DNA of 64,000 nucleotides from Clostridiaceae bacterium (GTDB lineage: Bacteria > Bacillota > Clostridia > Oscillospirales > QAMX01). This document shows positions 47,232 through 56,709 of the stretch, one piece after another. Positions within the stretch are counted from its first letter, which is position 1, and each line of letters starts with the position of its first letter. Location of the stretch: NCBI GenBank assembly GCA_018384365.1, contig JAHAYX010000001.1:165678-229677 (forward strand), in the 5' to 3' direction. A program made the position numbers and the translations under genes. The notes under the pieces are model-generated. The model did not search any database and had not been told where the DNA came from. It saw only the letters and a list, made by a program, of their open reading frames with translations.

Positions 47232-48551
47232 TTACTTTTCCAATGTTTTTCCCAGGATAGCCTCGGCAAACGACCGTCCATCCACCTTCACGGGAAGAAC
47301 CGGCACGCCAAGCGCCGCCGAGAGCTCCTCCACGGTCATATCGTCCAAAAAGACGCGTTCGCCGTATTTCAGCATCACTTCCGGAATGAACAGCCGCTCG
47401 CCAAGCGGCTTTCCGGAGAGCTGCGCGAGCAGATCCTGCCCTGTTACCAGACCCGCCACCGTGATCTGGCTGCCGAAAAAGCGGTTTTCCACCGCATAAA
47501 CAGTATGTGCGCATTTGTGGATATTATCGCACGATTCCATCAGAAGTGCAACCATTCTGCGCATAAAACTTTCCGCTGCGACTCCCGTTGCAACGGAAAA
47601 CGGCGCAATCACCGCGCCGCGCGGAAAGGCCGCGGCGGCTTCCCGCACTTCGTCCTCAAAGGACGCCATCAGGCCCACGCCGTTTTCGATCTGTGGAAAA
47701 TCTTCATAATATTCGCTCGCCGGGACCGGCAGTCCCGCCTTCAGGTAAAACTCATCCGCGCAATAAATCACGCGCGTGCCGTACCGCTCCAGGCAGGCCT
47801 CGCCGAAGCGGTTGGCCGTGTCAATGATCTCACGCGCTTTTTCGGCGTCCACCGGGCGTAAAGGACACAGCCCTTCCCTGTGATCGGAGAGTCCCACCGG
47901 CACAATCGACACGCTGGGCACGGCCGGGAAGAGCGCAATCAGGTCGGAAAGCGTTTTTTCCAGCAGTTCCCCGTCGTTATATCCCGGGCAGAGCACGATC
48001 TGACAGTTCATCGAAATCCGATGCTCCGCCAGCCGGTTCATAATGGCAAGGCATTCGCCTGCACGGGGATTGCGCAGCATACGCCGCCGCGCCTCCGGAT
48101 CCGTGACGTGCACGCTGACGTTCACCGGGCTGATGCGCATTTCGCAGATGCGCTCCAGGTCATGCTCCGTCAGGTTCGTCAGGCTGATATAGTTGCCCAT
48201 CAGGAACGACATCCGCACATCGTCATCCTTAAAATACAGTGTTTCGCGCATTCCCTTCGGCAGCTGGTCGATAAAACAGAACACGCAGCGGTTTGCGCAG
48301 TGACGCGCCTTGTCCATCAGATAGTCGTCAAAGCCGACGCCCAGTTCCTCGCCCTCATCCTTCCGGACGCGCACAGTGCGTTCCCGGCCCTGCGCATCCC
48401 GCACGCGCACGCGCAGGCGGGCATCGTAGGTATAATATTTGAGGTCGATCACGTCATGAATTTCATGCCCGTCAATCGACAAAATCTCGTCTCCCGCGTG
48501 AAGCTTTGCGCGTGCGGCGGGACCGCCTTCCCTAATCGAACAGATTTTCAA
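47232..48551 (-). CDS. PDZ-like / DUF512 radical-SAM-type protein
   Basis: GDEILSIDGHEIHDVIDLKYYTYDARL, CANRCVFCFIDQLPKGMRETLYFKDDDVRMSFLMGNYISLTNL. Confidence 0.9.
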   Translation of the reverse strand: MKICSIREGGPAARAKLHAGDEILSIDGHEIHDVIDLKYYTYDARLRVRVRDAQGRERTVRVRKDEGEELGVGFDDYLMDKARHCANRCVFCFIDQLPKGMRETLYFKDDDVRMSFLMGNYISLTNLTEHDLERICEMRISPVNVSVHVTDPEARRRMLRNPRAGECLAIMNRLAEHRISMNCQIVLCPGYNDGELLEKTLSDLIALFPAVPSVSIVPVGLSDHREGLCPLRPVDAEKAREIIDTANRFGEACLERYGTRVIYCADEFYLKAGLPVPASEYYEDFPQIENGVGLMASFEDEVREAAAAFPRGAVIAPFSVATGVAAESFMRRMVALLMESCDNIHKCAHTVYAVENRFFGSQITVAGLVTGQDLLAQLSGKPLGERLFIPEVMLKYGERVFLDDMTVEELSAALGVPVLPVKVDGRSFAEAILGKTLEK

Positions 48552-48593
48552 GCACGTTCGCCTCCCTTTTCGTCAGATACCGCGTTTTTTGCA

Positions 48594-48624
48594 CACAAAA
48601 AACGGGAAGGCAAAGTGCCTTCCC
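48594..48624 (-). terminator. intrinsic terminator after rpmF
   Basis: GGGAAGGCA-ctt-TGCCTTCCC then TTTTTT on minus strand. Confidence 0.88.
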
Positions 48625-48635
48625 CTTCTTTGAAG

Positions 48636-48827
48636 TTATTTCGCTGCCTCGGCAACCTTCACGACTTCACGGCCATTGTAGTGACCGCAAGCCTTGCACA
48701 TTCTGTGGGACAGAACAGCCTGGCCGCAATTCGGGCACTTGACAAGACCCGGCAGTTCCAGCTTCCAGTGAGCGCTGCGGCGCTTGTCTCTCCTCGTTTT
48801 CGATACTCTTCTCTTAGGCTCAGCCAT
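48636..48827 (-). CDS. rpmF: 50S ribosomal protein L32
   Basis: [56 protein letters not shown]; start trimmed. Confidence 0.96.
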   Translation of the reverse strand: MAEPKRRVSKTRRDKRRSAHWKLELPGLVKCPNCGQAVLSHRMCKACGHYNGREVVKVAEAAK

Positions 48828-48898
48828 GTATGACACCTCCTTGGCAAATCTCAAAAGGGGTTTTGTGCGATGTATATCCAGTTTAACAGGATCAAATT

Positions 48899-49402
48899 TT
48901 ATTCGCCGCGGTGAAGCAGATCCGCCAGCGCAGCAAACCGTTCGTCCACCTCCGGCGCACAACCGCAGGGGCCTTCGTTCAGATCGGCGCCGCATCTTGC
49001 GCACAGACCCGCACAATCCTCGCGGCACAGCGTACTCATCTGTGCTTCCAGCACGATGGTTTCCTGCGCAACCTCATCGAGGTCGATCGTGCTGTTGTCC
49101 AGCAGCAGGATTTCGTCACTGTCCTCTTCGTTTTCCACGCTGTCCGCCATCGGACGTTCCACATGGAGCACCGTCGGAATGGAAAGCGGCTTCAGGCAGC
49201 GCGCGCAGCGCGTTTCCACGCAAAACGCAAGATCCATGTGCAGCAGGAACAGATCCGCGCGATGCTCCGCATAGCCGGAGACACGCACCGGTTCCGGAAT
49301 CGGATACTCGCCGTAAAGTTCCAGCTCCGCAAGGTTCAGCGTATAGTCAAATGAAATGACCTCACCGGATACCGCCCGGATCGGCAGAATATCCAGCCGC
49401 AT
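48899..49402 (-). CDS. DUF177 / YceD-family protein
   Basis: [10 protein letters not shown]...[23 protein letters not shown]; upstream of rpmF. Confidence 0.92.
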   Translation of the reverse strand: MRLDILPIRAVSGEVISFDYTLNLAELELYGEYPIPEPVRVSGYAEHRADLFLLHMDLAFCVETRCARCLKPLSIPTVLHVERPMADSVENEEDSDEILLLDNSTIDLDEVAQETIVLEAQMSTLCREDCAGLCARCGADLNEGPCGCAPEVDERFAALADLLHRGE

Positions 49403-49430
49403 GTTTCACCTCTCAAAGCGCTACCCAAGC

Positions 49431-49459
49431 ATTATACCGCAAGGTTTACCGTTTGTCAA
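49431..49459 (-). promoter_or_regulatory. promoter for yceD-rpmF
   Basis: Minus strand TTGACA - 17 nt - TATAAT (perfect consensus). Confidence 0.88.
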
Positions 49460-49650
49460 TTATTATTTCTGCCCTATTTTCGGTTTTTCAGAGCAATTTT
49501 CCCTGAGAAACGCATACAAAAACGACCGCCGTTCCCGGCGCAAGGCGCTCTCGCCCATCTTATATAAGGAGAAACGGTGTTTCCCCGCTTTTGGGCACAT
49601 CGGGAAGCGACGGCGGACCGGCAGGTTCTGCCTTTCCGGCGCCTATTGCG

Positions 49651-49687
49651 AGAAAAAACCGCGCACCCTTGAGCGATGCGCGGTTTT
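49651..49687 (-). terminator. intrinsic terminator downstream of tRNA-Gln
   Basis: AAAACCGCGCA...TGCGCGGTTTT-TTCTC on minus strand. Confidence 0.85.
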
Positions 49688-49709
49688 CTTCGGCCGGGAA
49701 ACCCGGTTT

Positions 49710-49783
49710 TGGCTGCGTGACTAGGATTCGAACCCAGACAAACTGATCCAGAGTCAGTTGTGCTACCCTTACACAATCACGCA
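49710..49783 (-). tRNA. tRNA-Gln (anticodon CUG), CCA encoded
   Basis: TGCGTGA/TCACGCA acceptor, ACTGA-CTCTGGA-TCAGT anticodon arm, CTGGG-TTCGAAT-CCTAG T arm, GCCA end. Confidence 0.93.
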
Positions 49784-49795
49784 ATGGCAAGGGTT

Positions 49796-49824
49796 ATTAT
49801 ACTGTCATTGTTTTGATTTGTCAA
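49796..49824 (-). promoter_or_regulatory. promoter for tRNA-Gln
   Basis: Minus strand TTGACA - 17 nt - TATAAT (perfect consensus). Confidence 0.88.
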
Positions 49825-49877
49825 TAGGGTTTTTCAAATTTTTTTGAAATTTGTGCAGGAAAACCCGGAATTAGCTC

Positions 49878-49906
49878 TTGCATTTCAAGAAGCCTTGTGT
49901 TATGAT
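49878..49906 (+). promoter_or_regulatory. promoter for rpmB
   Basis: TTGCAT - 17 nt - TATGAT. Confidence 0.6.
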
Positions 49907-50050
49907 AATAAGCACTGCGGGTATGATTCCACGTGTTTTTCCGCATTTTCTGCGAAAAAACCGTCCGGCTTTCCCGCGAGAAGGTTTTCCTTTGCATCCC
50001 GCACGGGATACGAAGGGAAGAAGTAAACCCTACTAGTAGGAGGTGTCACT

Positions 50051-50239
50051 ATGGCAAAGTGCCAGTTCTGCGGCAAGGGCGTGAATTTTGGCATCACCGT
50101 GTCGCACTCGCACATCCGTACCAACCGCACCTTCAAGCCGAACGTGAAAAGAGTCAAGGCTCTCGTAAACGGCACGCCGAAGCACGTTTACGTTTGCACG
50201 AGATGCCTGCGCTCCGGTAAGGTCCAGCGCGCGGTCTGA
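50051..50239 (+). CDS. rpmB: 50S ribosomal protein L28
   Basis: MAKCQFCGKGVNFGITVSHSHIRTNRTFKPNVKRVKA. Confidence 0.95.
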   Translation: MAKCQFCGKGVNFGITVSHSHIRTNRTFKPNVKRVKALVNGTPKHVYVCTRCLRSGKVQRAV

Positions 50240-50369
50240 GTACAGCGAATGCCGATTGTTCCGGCGATCGGGTTATAAATGAGCCGGAAGCCAAGACGGA
50301 TAGTCCTCTGCCGCAAGCCGCCGCACGGCGCAGGCATGAATGTCTGAGATGAAGGGAGGAAACACTAGT

Positions 50370-50708
50370 ATGGATTTGATTAAGGCCATGACCCAGAGCC
50401 AGCTCAAGGAGATCCCCGAGATCAGCATTGGCGATACCCTGCGTATCCACAATAAGATCAAGGAAGGAACCCGCGAGAGAATTCAGCTCTTTGAAGGTAC
50501 GCTCATCGCCAGAAAGCATGGCGGCATCAGCGAGACCATCACCCTCCGCCGTATGTCCTACGGCATCGGAGTTGAGAAGACTTTCCCGCTCCATTCCCCC
50601 AACATTGCCAAGATCGAAGTGATTCGCCGCGGTAAAGTCCGCCGTGCGAAGCTCTACTATCTGCGCGGCAGAGTTGGTAAGGCAGCAAAGGTCAAACAGG
50701 ATATCTAA
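50370..50708 (+). CDS. rplS: 50S ribosomal protein L19
   Basis: [48 protein letters not shown]; start trimmed. Confidence 0.96.
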   Translation: MDLIKAMTQSQLKEIPEISIGDTLRIHNKIKEGTRERIQLFEGTLIARKHGGISETITLRRMSYGIGVEKTFPLHSPNIAKIEVIRRGKVRRAKLYYLRGRVGKAAKVKQDI

Positions 50709-50772
50709 CTCAATCGGGTTTGAGCATTGGAGGGGGGCGGAAGCCTCCCTTTGTTGCATTTGGAGGAATTTG

Positions 50773-51501
50773 ATGAAACAGGACGAAAACAACGGTTTCT
50801 CCCGCGGGGATAACCGCGAACCCGAATGCCCCGAAGCCTCCCGTGTTCCGGCACAGGCGCCGCAGAACACGATGGATGAATCCGGCGCCGAAGCGCCGGA
50901 GGCCGAACGCCTCTGCGAGCCGGAGGAACTGCTTCCACCGGAGGACCGGCTCCCTCCGGAAGAGGGCAAACCGCCCTTTGACATCCGGCGCGAGCTGTTC
51001 GACTGGTCGGAATCCTTTGTCACCGCACTGCTGATTATCGTAGTGCTGTTTGCATTTTTCGTGCGTTCCATCGGCGTGGACGGTCACAGCATGATCGACA
51101 CCCTGCAGGACGGGGATTATCTCATCGTCAGCAATCTGTTCTATGACCCGGAGCCGGGTGACATTGTGGTACTGACGAAAAAAACCTTTATGACGGATTC
51201 CATCGTCAAACGCATCATCGCAACCGGCGGCCAGACCATCGATATGAACTTTGCAACCGGCGAGGTCTGGGTGGACGGCAAACTGCTCGACGAGCCCTAT
51301 CTGCGCGAGCAGATGTGGAAATCGGGCGACATGACGTACCCGCTCACCGTGCCGGATGGCTGCGTCTTTGTGATGGGCGACAACCGCAACGGCTCGACCG
51401 ACAGCCGTTTTTCCCAGCTTGGCATCGTGGATGAACGCTACATCGTCGGGCACGTGCTTTTCAGAATCTGGCCGCTGCACGCATTTGGCACAGTGAGCTG
51501 A
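50773..51501 (+). CDS. lepB: signal peptidase I with acidic N-terminal extension
   Basis: VDGHSMIDTLQDGDYLIV, VKRIIATGGQTIDM, VFVMGDNRNGSTDSR. Confidence 0.95.
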   Translation: MKQDENNGFSRGDNREPECPEASRVPAQAPQNTMDESGAEAPEAERLCEPEELLPPEDRLPPEEGKPPFDIRRELFDWSESFVTALLIIVVLFAFFVRSIGVDGHSMIDTLQDGDYLIVSNLFYDPEPGDIVVLTKKTFMTDSIVKRIIATGGQTIDMNFATGEVWVDGKLLDEPYLREQMWKSGDMTYPLTVPDGCVFVMGDNRNGSTDSRFSQLGIVDERYIVGHVLFRIWPLHAFGTVS

Positions 51502-51516
51502 CAGAACGGAGTTTTC

Positions 51517-52380
51517 ATGAATATACAGTGGTATCCCGGACATATGACGAAAACGCGGCGTATGCTGGAGGCAGAGCTTTCCTCCGTTGACGCCGTATGC
51601 GAAGTGGTGGACGCGCGCATTCCCGCAGCCAGCCGCAACCCCGACATTGATTCCATCGCGGGACGGCTGCCGCGTCTGATCGCGCTCAACCGCGTCGATC
51701 AGGCCGACCCCGCTGCCACCGCGCGCTGGCGCGCCTGGTTCGAGCACAAAGGGTACCGCGTCATTGAAACGGACAGCCGATCCGGCTCCGGCACCCGGGC
51801 TTTCGAGCCCGCGGCGCGCGCCATTCTTGCGGAAAAAGTGGAGCGCTATGCAGCAAAAGGGCAGAATCGTGCCCTGAAACTGATGATCGTCGGCGTGCCG
51901 AACGTCGGGAAATCCTCGCTCATCAACCGCCTGTCCGGCAAACGCGCCGCAAAAACGGAGGACCGTCCCGGCGTCACACGTTCCAAGCAGTGGATCACCG
52001 TTTCGGACAGCATCCTGCTGCTGGACACCCCCGGCATTCTCTGGCCGAAATTCGATGACGAACAAACCGGCCTGCTGCTGGCCTTCACCGGCGCTGTGCG
52101 CGATGATATTATGGATATGGAAACGCTGGCATGGCATCTCATGCAGACGCTGGCCCGCGTTGCGCCGCAGGCAGTGGAATCCCGCTACGGCGTGAAGCTC
52201 TCCGGCGACGCCTGGGAGGATGTGCAGGCCTGCGCCAGAAAACGCGGGTTCCTGATCTCCGGCGGTGAGGCCGACACCGAGCGTATGGCCCGCGTGCTGC
52301 TGGACGAATACCGCAGCGGCAAGCTGGGCCGCATCACCCTGGAACTTCCGGAGGACGGCAATGAAACCGGTGACAACTGA
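51517..52380 (+). CDS. rbgA: ribosome biogenesis GTPase YlqF/RbgA
   Basis: IQWYPGHMTKTRRMLE, circularly permuted GTPase: NRVDQAD before GVPNVGKSSLINRL. Confidence 0.95.
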   Translation: MNIQWYPGHMTKTRRMLEAELSSVDAVCEVVDARIPAASRNPDIDSIAGRLPRLIALNRVDQADPAATARWRAWFEHKGYRVIETDSRSGSGTRAFEPAARAILAEKVERYAAKGQNRALKLMIVGVPNVGKSSLINRLSGKRAAKTEDRPGVTRSKQWITVSDSILLLDTPGILWPKFDDEQTGLLLAFTGAVRDDIMDMETLAWHLMQTLARVAPQAVESRYGVKLSGDAWEDVQACARKRGFLISGGEADTERMARVLLDEYRSGKLGRITLELPEDGNETGDN

Positions 52381-52975
52381 TCTCTGGGCGTTTGAGAAGG
52401 ACGCCAAAAACCGCGGTTTTTCCGTGATCTGCGGTGTGGACGAGGCCGGACGCGGCCCGCTGGCGGGCCCCGTGTATGCCGCGGCGGTCATCCTCCCCTT
52501 CGGTGAGGAGATCGAGGGCCTCAACGATTCCAAAAAGCTTTCGGAGCACCAGCGTGACGTTTTATATGAACGCATCCACGCGCGTGCGCTTGCCTATGCG
52601 GTGGCCTTTGCCGACGAACGGGAGATCGACGAGCTGAATATCCTGCATGCCGCCATGCTTGCCATGCGGCGCGCCATCGACGCGCTTTCCATCCGTCCGG
52701 AGCTGGCCCTGGTGGACGGCAACCGGGATCCCGGACCCGGCATTCCCGTTGAAACCATCGTAAAGGGCGATGCCCTTTCGGCCTCCATTGCCGCTGCGTC
52801 GATTCTGGCAAAGGTCGAGCGGGACCGGTTTATGCTGCAGATGGCAGATGTGTATCCGGAATACCAGTTTGCGCGCCATAAGGGTTATCCCACGGCGCTG
52901 CACTATGAACTTTTGGCGAAATATGGGCCCTGCCCCATCCACCGCCGCAGTTTCCGGCTGGAGCCGCGCGGATGA
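52361..52975 (+). CDS. rnhB: ribonuclease HII
   Basis: VICGVDEAGRGPLAGPVYAAAVIL, LNDSKKLSEHQRDVLYERI. Confidence 0.95.
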   Translation: MKPVTTDLWAFEKDAKNRGFSVICGVDEAGRGPLAGPVYAAAVILPFGEEIEGLNDSKKLSEHQRDVLYERIHARALAYAVAFADEREIDELNILHAAMLAMRRAIDALSIRPELALVDGNRDPGPGIPVETIVKGDALSASIAAASILAKVERDRFMLQMADVYPEYQFARHKGYPTALHYELLAKYGPCPIHRRSFRLEPRG

Positions 52976-53343
52976 AGGGCGGCGAAGCAGGGCGTTTCGG
53001 CGAAAACGAAGCGTGCCGTTATCTTATCGAGAAGGGCTATGAGATTCTCGCGCGCAATTACCGTTCCCGCTATGGCGAGATCGATATCATTGCGCGGCAG
53101 GACGGTGCCGTCGTTTTCGTCGAAGTGAAAACACGCCGTGACCGGGCGTTTGCGGAGGCCGCGCAGGCCGTAGGGCCGTCGAAGCAGGAAAAACTGCGGA
53201 AAACGGCACTTTTCTGGCTGTCGGAGCACGGCGAACAGCCCGCGCGTTTTGACGTGATCGAAGTCTATACGGGCGCCGCGCGCCGGACCGCACTCGGCGA
53301 GACGTACCGCACACAGATCCGTCAGATAGAAAACGCATTTTGA
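52972..53343 (+). CDS. YraN (UPF0102) family endonuclease-like protein
   Basis: GENEACRYLIEKGYEILARNYRSRYGEIDIIARQDGAVVFVEVKTR. Confidence 0.93.
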   Translation: MKGGEAGRFGENEACRYLIEKGYEILARNYRSRYGEIDIIARQDGAVVFVEVKTRRDRAFAEAAQAVGPSKQEKLRKTALFWLSEHGEQPARFDVIEVYTGAARRTALGETYRTQIRQIENAF

Positions 53344-53359
53344 AAAATTCCGGGAAAGG

Positions 53360-54370
53360 ATGCTGCCCATGCTCCCCTATTTTGACGCACATTGCGATAC
53401 CATTGCTGAGATCGCCAATCACGGCGGCGGACTTTGGCAGAACGATTACCATGTAGACCTCGCGCGTCTCGCGTCCTATGCGCCGCGCGCGCAGGTGTTC
53501 GCGCTCTTCGGCAACATCGGCCGCGACGCGATGCGCGGCGTCGCGAGCCATGAAGAATTCATCGACCGCATCCGCAGCGGCGTGGTCAAGGCAGGCCCGG
53601 AGTCCGTCGCGCTCTATCGTGCGCTGCGTGCCGCGTTCGACCGCGAGATGGCCGCAAACACCGACCATGTACTGCACTGCCTGAATTCCGCCGACCTTGA
53701 CCGGGCGGCCTGTGAGGGCAAAACCGCCGCTATCCTCGCCGTCGAGGGCGCGGAGACACTCTTTGGCATGACCGCGGACGACGTGTATGCCGAAGGCATC
53801 CGCCTCGTCACGCTGACCTGGAACTACCGCAACCAGATGGGCGGCACGAATATGACGGGCGGCGGCCTGACGGACGAAGGCCGTGCTTTCGTGCGCCGCG
53901 CGAATGAGCTGGGCATCGTGATCGACCTGTCCCACGGCTCCGACGAACTCTTCTACGACGTGGCGGAGATCGCGGTAAAGCCTTTTATCTGCAGCCACTC
54001 CAATTCCCGCACCATCTGCCCGGCCAGCCGCAACATCACGGACGACATGTTCCGCACGCTGATGAAGGCGGGCGGCGTGACCGGCATCAATTTCTGCGCG
54101 GACTTCCTCGTGCCGCATGAAACCGCGGACACCTGCTGCATCGACGATGCCGTGCGGCATATTGAGCATTTCCTGTCCCTCGGCGGTGCGAAGCACGTCT
54201 GCCTGGGCGGCGACCTGGACGGCATCGCCGCACGTCCCCGCGAGCTTCGCGGCGCAGAGGACGTGTACCGCCTCGCAGACGCCCTTGCACAGCGGAACTA
54301 TTCCGATGACCTGATTTACGATATTTTCTATAACAACCTGTCCCGCGTGATACGCAGCGTGATCGGTTGA
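53360..54370 (+). CDS. membrane dipeptidase (peptidase family M19)
   Basis: YFDAHCDTI, AILAVEGAE, LTWNYRNQMGG, IDLSHGSDE, SHSNSRTI, LGGDLDGI. Confidence 0.92.
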   Translation: MLPMLPYFDAHCDTIAEIANHGGGLWQNDYHVDLARLASYAPRAQVFALFGNIGRDAMRGVASHEEFIDRIRSGVVKAGPESVALYRALRAAFDREMAANTDHVLHCLNSADLDRAACEGKTAAILAVEGAETLFGMTADDVYAEGIRLVTLTWNYRNQMGGTNMTGGGLTDEGRAFVRRANELGIVIDLSHGSDELFYDVAEIAVKPFICSHSNSRTICPASRNITDDMFRTLMKAGGVTGINFCADFLVPHETADTCCIDDAVRHIEHFLSLGGAKHVCLGGDLDGIAARPRELRGAEDVYRLADALAQRNYSDDLIYDIFYNNLSRVIRSVIG

Positions 54371-54386
54371 ACAAGGTGGGATACGT

Positions 54387-55883
54387 ATGAATTACACAAG
54401 CACTCGCAGCGCCATGACCGCATCCTCGGCGCAGGCCATTGCTTCCGGCATCGCACCGGACGGCGGTCTTTTCACCCCGACCTCGATCCCCCAGCTTACG
54501 GCTGCCGAGCTGGAAAGCTTCCGCAGCCTCAGCTATTCCGAACTGGCGGCAGAGATTCTCTCCCGCTTCATGGACGACTTCACGAAGGAAGAGCTGCTGT
54601 CCTATGCACAGGCTGCCTATGACACCGGCCGCTTCCTGCGCCCCGGCACAGACAGCCGCGAGCCTGTCGGGCTTTGCGAGCTGAACCCCGGCGAGGAGCT
54701 TTTGGAGCTCTTCTATGGCCCAACCGCCGCCTTTAAGGATATGGCGCTTCAGATCATGCCGCGTCTGCTGACCGCGTCGCTCAAAAAGCTGGGCGAGCAG
54801 CGCAGCGTGTGCATCCTGGTGGCAACCTCCGGCGACACCGGAAAGGCCGCGCTGGAGGGCTTCCGTGATGTGGAAGGCACGCGCATCGGCGTATACTTCC
54901 CGGACGGCGGCGTCAGCGAGATCCAGCGGATGCAGATGGAAACCCAGGAGGGCGGCAATGTCGCCGTCTGGGCCGTGCGCGGCAACTTTGACGACTGCCA
55001 GACCGGCGTGAAAAAGATTTTCGCAAGTGAGGAAGCCAACCGCGCCATTGGCGACGCGGGCATCATGCTCTCCTCCGCGAATTCCATCAACTGGGGCCGC
55101 CTTGCCCCGCAGATCGTCTATTATATCTGGTCGTACCTGCGCCTTGCACAGCGCGGCGTTATCCGGATGGGCGATTCCGTCAATGTCTGCGTCCCGACGG
55201 GCAACTTCGGCAACATCCTGGCCGCCTATCTCGCGCGCCGCATGGGTCTGCCGTTTGCGCGCCTCATCTGCGCGTCCAACGCCAACAATGTCCTGACCGA
55301 TTTTATCAGGACCGGCGTTTACGACCGCAACCGTGATTTCTACCGCACGCTTTCCCCGTCGATGGATATCCTCATTTCCTCGAACGTGGAGCGTCTGCTC
55401 TATTATATTTCCGGCGGAAACTGCGCCTATGTTGCCGGAAAAATGCGTGAACTGGCCGAAACCGGCCGCTATGCGCTGGAGGGCCGCGAGCTGGCCGAGC
55501 TGCAGAGCGTCTTTACGGCCGGCTTCTGCGATGATGCCGCGACCGCACGCACCATCCGCGAGGTATGGGAAGGCAACCGGCACCTGATCGACACCCACAC
55601 CGCAGTCGGTGTGCGCGTCCTGCGCGACACCGCGCCCGGCGGCGTGACCATTCTTGCTTCCACGGCTTCTGCCTATAAATTTGCGGACGGCGTGCTGGAG
55701 GCACTCGGCGGTGAGCGCTGTGACGGCTTCGATGCAATCGACCGTCTGGCACACCAGACGGGTTCCCCCGTCCCCATGCCGCTGGAATCCCTGCGCGGCA
55801 GCGCCGTGCGCTTTGACACGGTCATCGACCGCGACCGCATGGAATCCGCGGCGGTGAATTTCTGCCAGTCCTTCGACCTGTAA
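54387..55883 (+). CDS. thrC: threonine synthase
   Basis: NYTSTRSA, GIAPDGGLF, FYGPTAAFKDMALQIMP, ATSGDTGKAALEGF, NSINWGRLAPQIVYY. Confidence 0.95.
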   Translation: MNYTSTRSAMTASSAQAIASGIAPDGGLFTPTSIPQLTAAELESFRSLSYSELAAEILSRFMDDFTKEELLSYAQAAYDTGRFLRPGTDSREPVGLCELNPGEELLELFYGPTAAFKDMALQIMPRLLTASLKKLGEQRSVCILVATSGDTGKAALEGFRDVEGTRIGVYFPDGGVSEIQRMQMETQEGGNVAVWAVRGNFDDCQTGVKKIFASEEANRAIGDAGIMLSSANSINWGRLAPQIVYYIWSYLRLAQRGVIRMGDSVNVCVPTGNFGNILAAYLARRMGLPFARLICASNANNVLTDFIRTGVYDRNRDFYRTLSPSMDILISSNVERLLYYISGGNCAYVAGKMRELAETGRYALEGRELAELQSVFTAGFCDDAATARTIREVWEGNRHLIDTHTAVGVRVLRDTAPGGVTILASTASAYKFADGVLEALGGERCDGFDAIDRLAHQTGSPVPMPLESLRGSAVRFDTVIDRDRMESAAVNFCQSFDL

Positions 55884-55914
55884 ATCCACCCCACCGCCGG
55901 AAGGAGCGTGCATT

Positions 55915-56613
55915 GTGGCGTTATATACAATTGCGGACCTCCATCTCTCCCTCGGCACGGATAAGCCCATGGATGTGTTCGGCGGTGCCTGGAACGGGTA
56001 CATGGACAAGCTCCGGGAGAATTTTGCCCGGCTGCGTGCGGATGATATGCTCGTCATCCCCGGCGACCTTTCCTGGGGCATCAGCCTGGAGGAGGCCCTG
56101 CCGGATTTCCGGTTTCTCGATGCGCTTCCGGGCCGGAAACTGCTGGTGAAAGGGAACCACGACCTGTGGTGGGATACCGTTGCCAAAATGAACCGGTTTT
56201 TCGCCGCAAACGGGATCACAACCCTCGATTTCCTCCATAATAACTGCCATATGTACCAAGATACGGCGCTGTGCGGCACGCGCGGCTGGTTCTTTGAAGA
56301 GGAAACCGGCGGCGCCCATGACGAAAAAATCATGAACCGCGAGGTGGGAAGATTGGAAACCTCCCTGAAAGCGGCAAAAAAAGCCGGTGCGGCGCGCATA
56401 TACTGTTTCATGCACTACCCTCCCATTTTTGGGAAGTATGAATGTCCCCGCATCGTGGAAATGCTTGCGGATTACGGCGTTTCCCGGTGTTTTTACGGAC
56501 ATTTGCACGCGGAAAGTCACAAAAGAGCGTATGAGGGACTGTATGGCGGCGTGGAATATGTGCTCGCGGCGGCGGATTATCTGAATTTTGATCCGATTTT
56601 GGTTATGAATTAA
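55915..56613 (+). CDS. metallophosphoesterase
   Basis: IADLHLS, VIPGDLSWG, VKGNHDLWW, FMHYPPIF, YGHLHAESH. Confidence 0.92.
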   Translation: MALYTIADLHLSLGTDKPMDVFGGAWNGYMDKLRENFARLRADDMLVIPGDLSWGISLEEALPDFRFLDALPGRKLLVKGNHDLWWDTVAKMNRFFAANGITTLDFLHNNCHMYQDTALCGTRGWFFEEETGGAHDEKIMNREVGRLETSLKAAKKAGAARIYCFMHYPPIFGKYECPRIVEMLADYGVSRCFYGHLHAESHKRAYEGLYGGVEYVLAAADYLNFDPILVMN

Positions 56614-56621
56614 AAAAATAG

Positions 56622-56651
56622 TTGGCATAATCAAGAGAAATGTTGTATAAT
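56622..56651 (+). promoter_or_regulatory. promoter for tig
   Basis: TTGGCA - 18 nt - TATAAT. Confidence 0.7.
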
Positions 56652-56709
56652 AAAATTTAGCAGAAAACTGCGTAAAATGAAGTCCACCGGAAAGGAGTCG
56701 CACCGTCTG

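Noticed and set aside
50710-52575. 621-aa antisense ORF opposite lepB/rbgA
   Set aside because: Conserved motifs are on the sense strand only.
54087-56411. 774-aa antisense ORF opposite thrC and metallophosphoesterase
   Set aside because: Spans two conserved sense genes; low-information composition.
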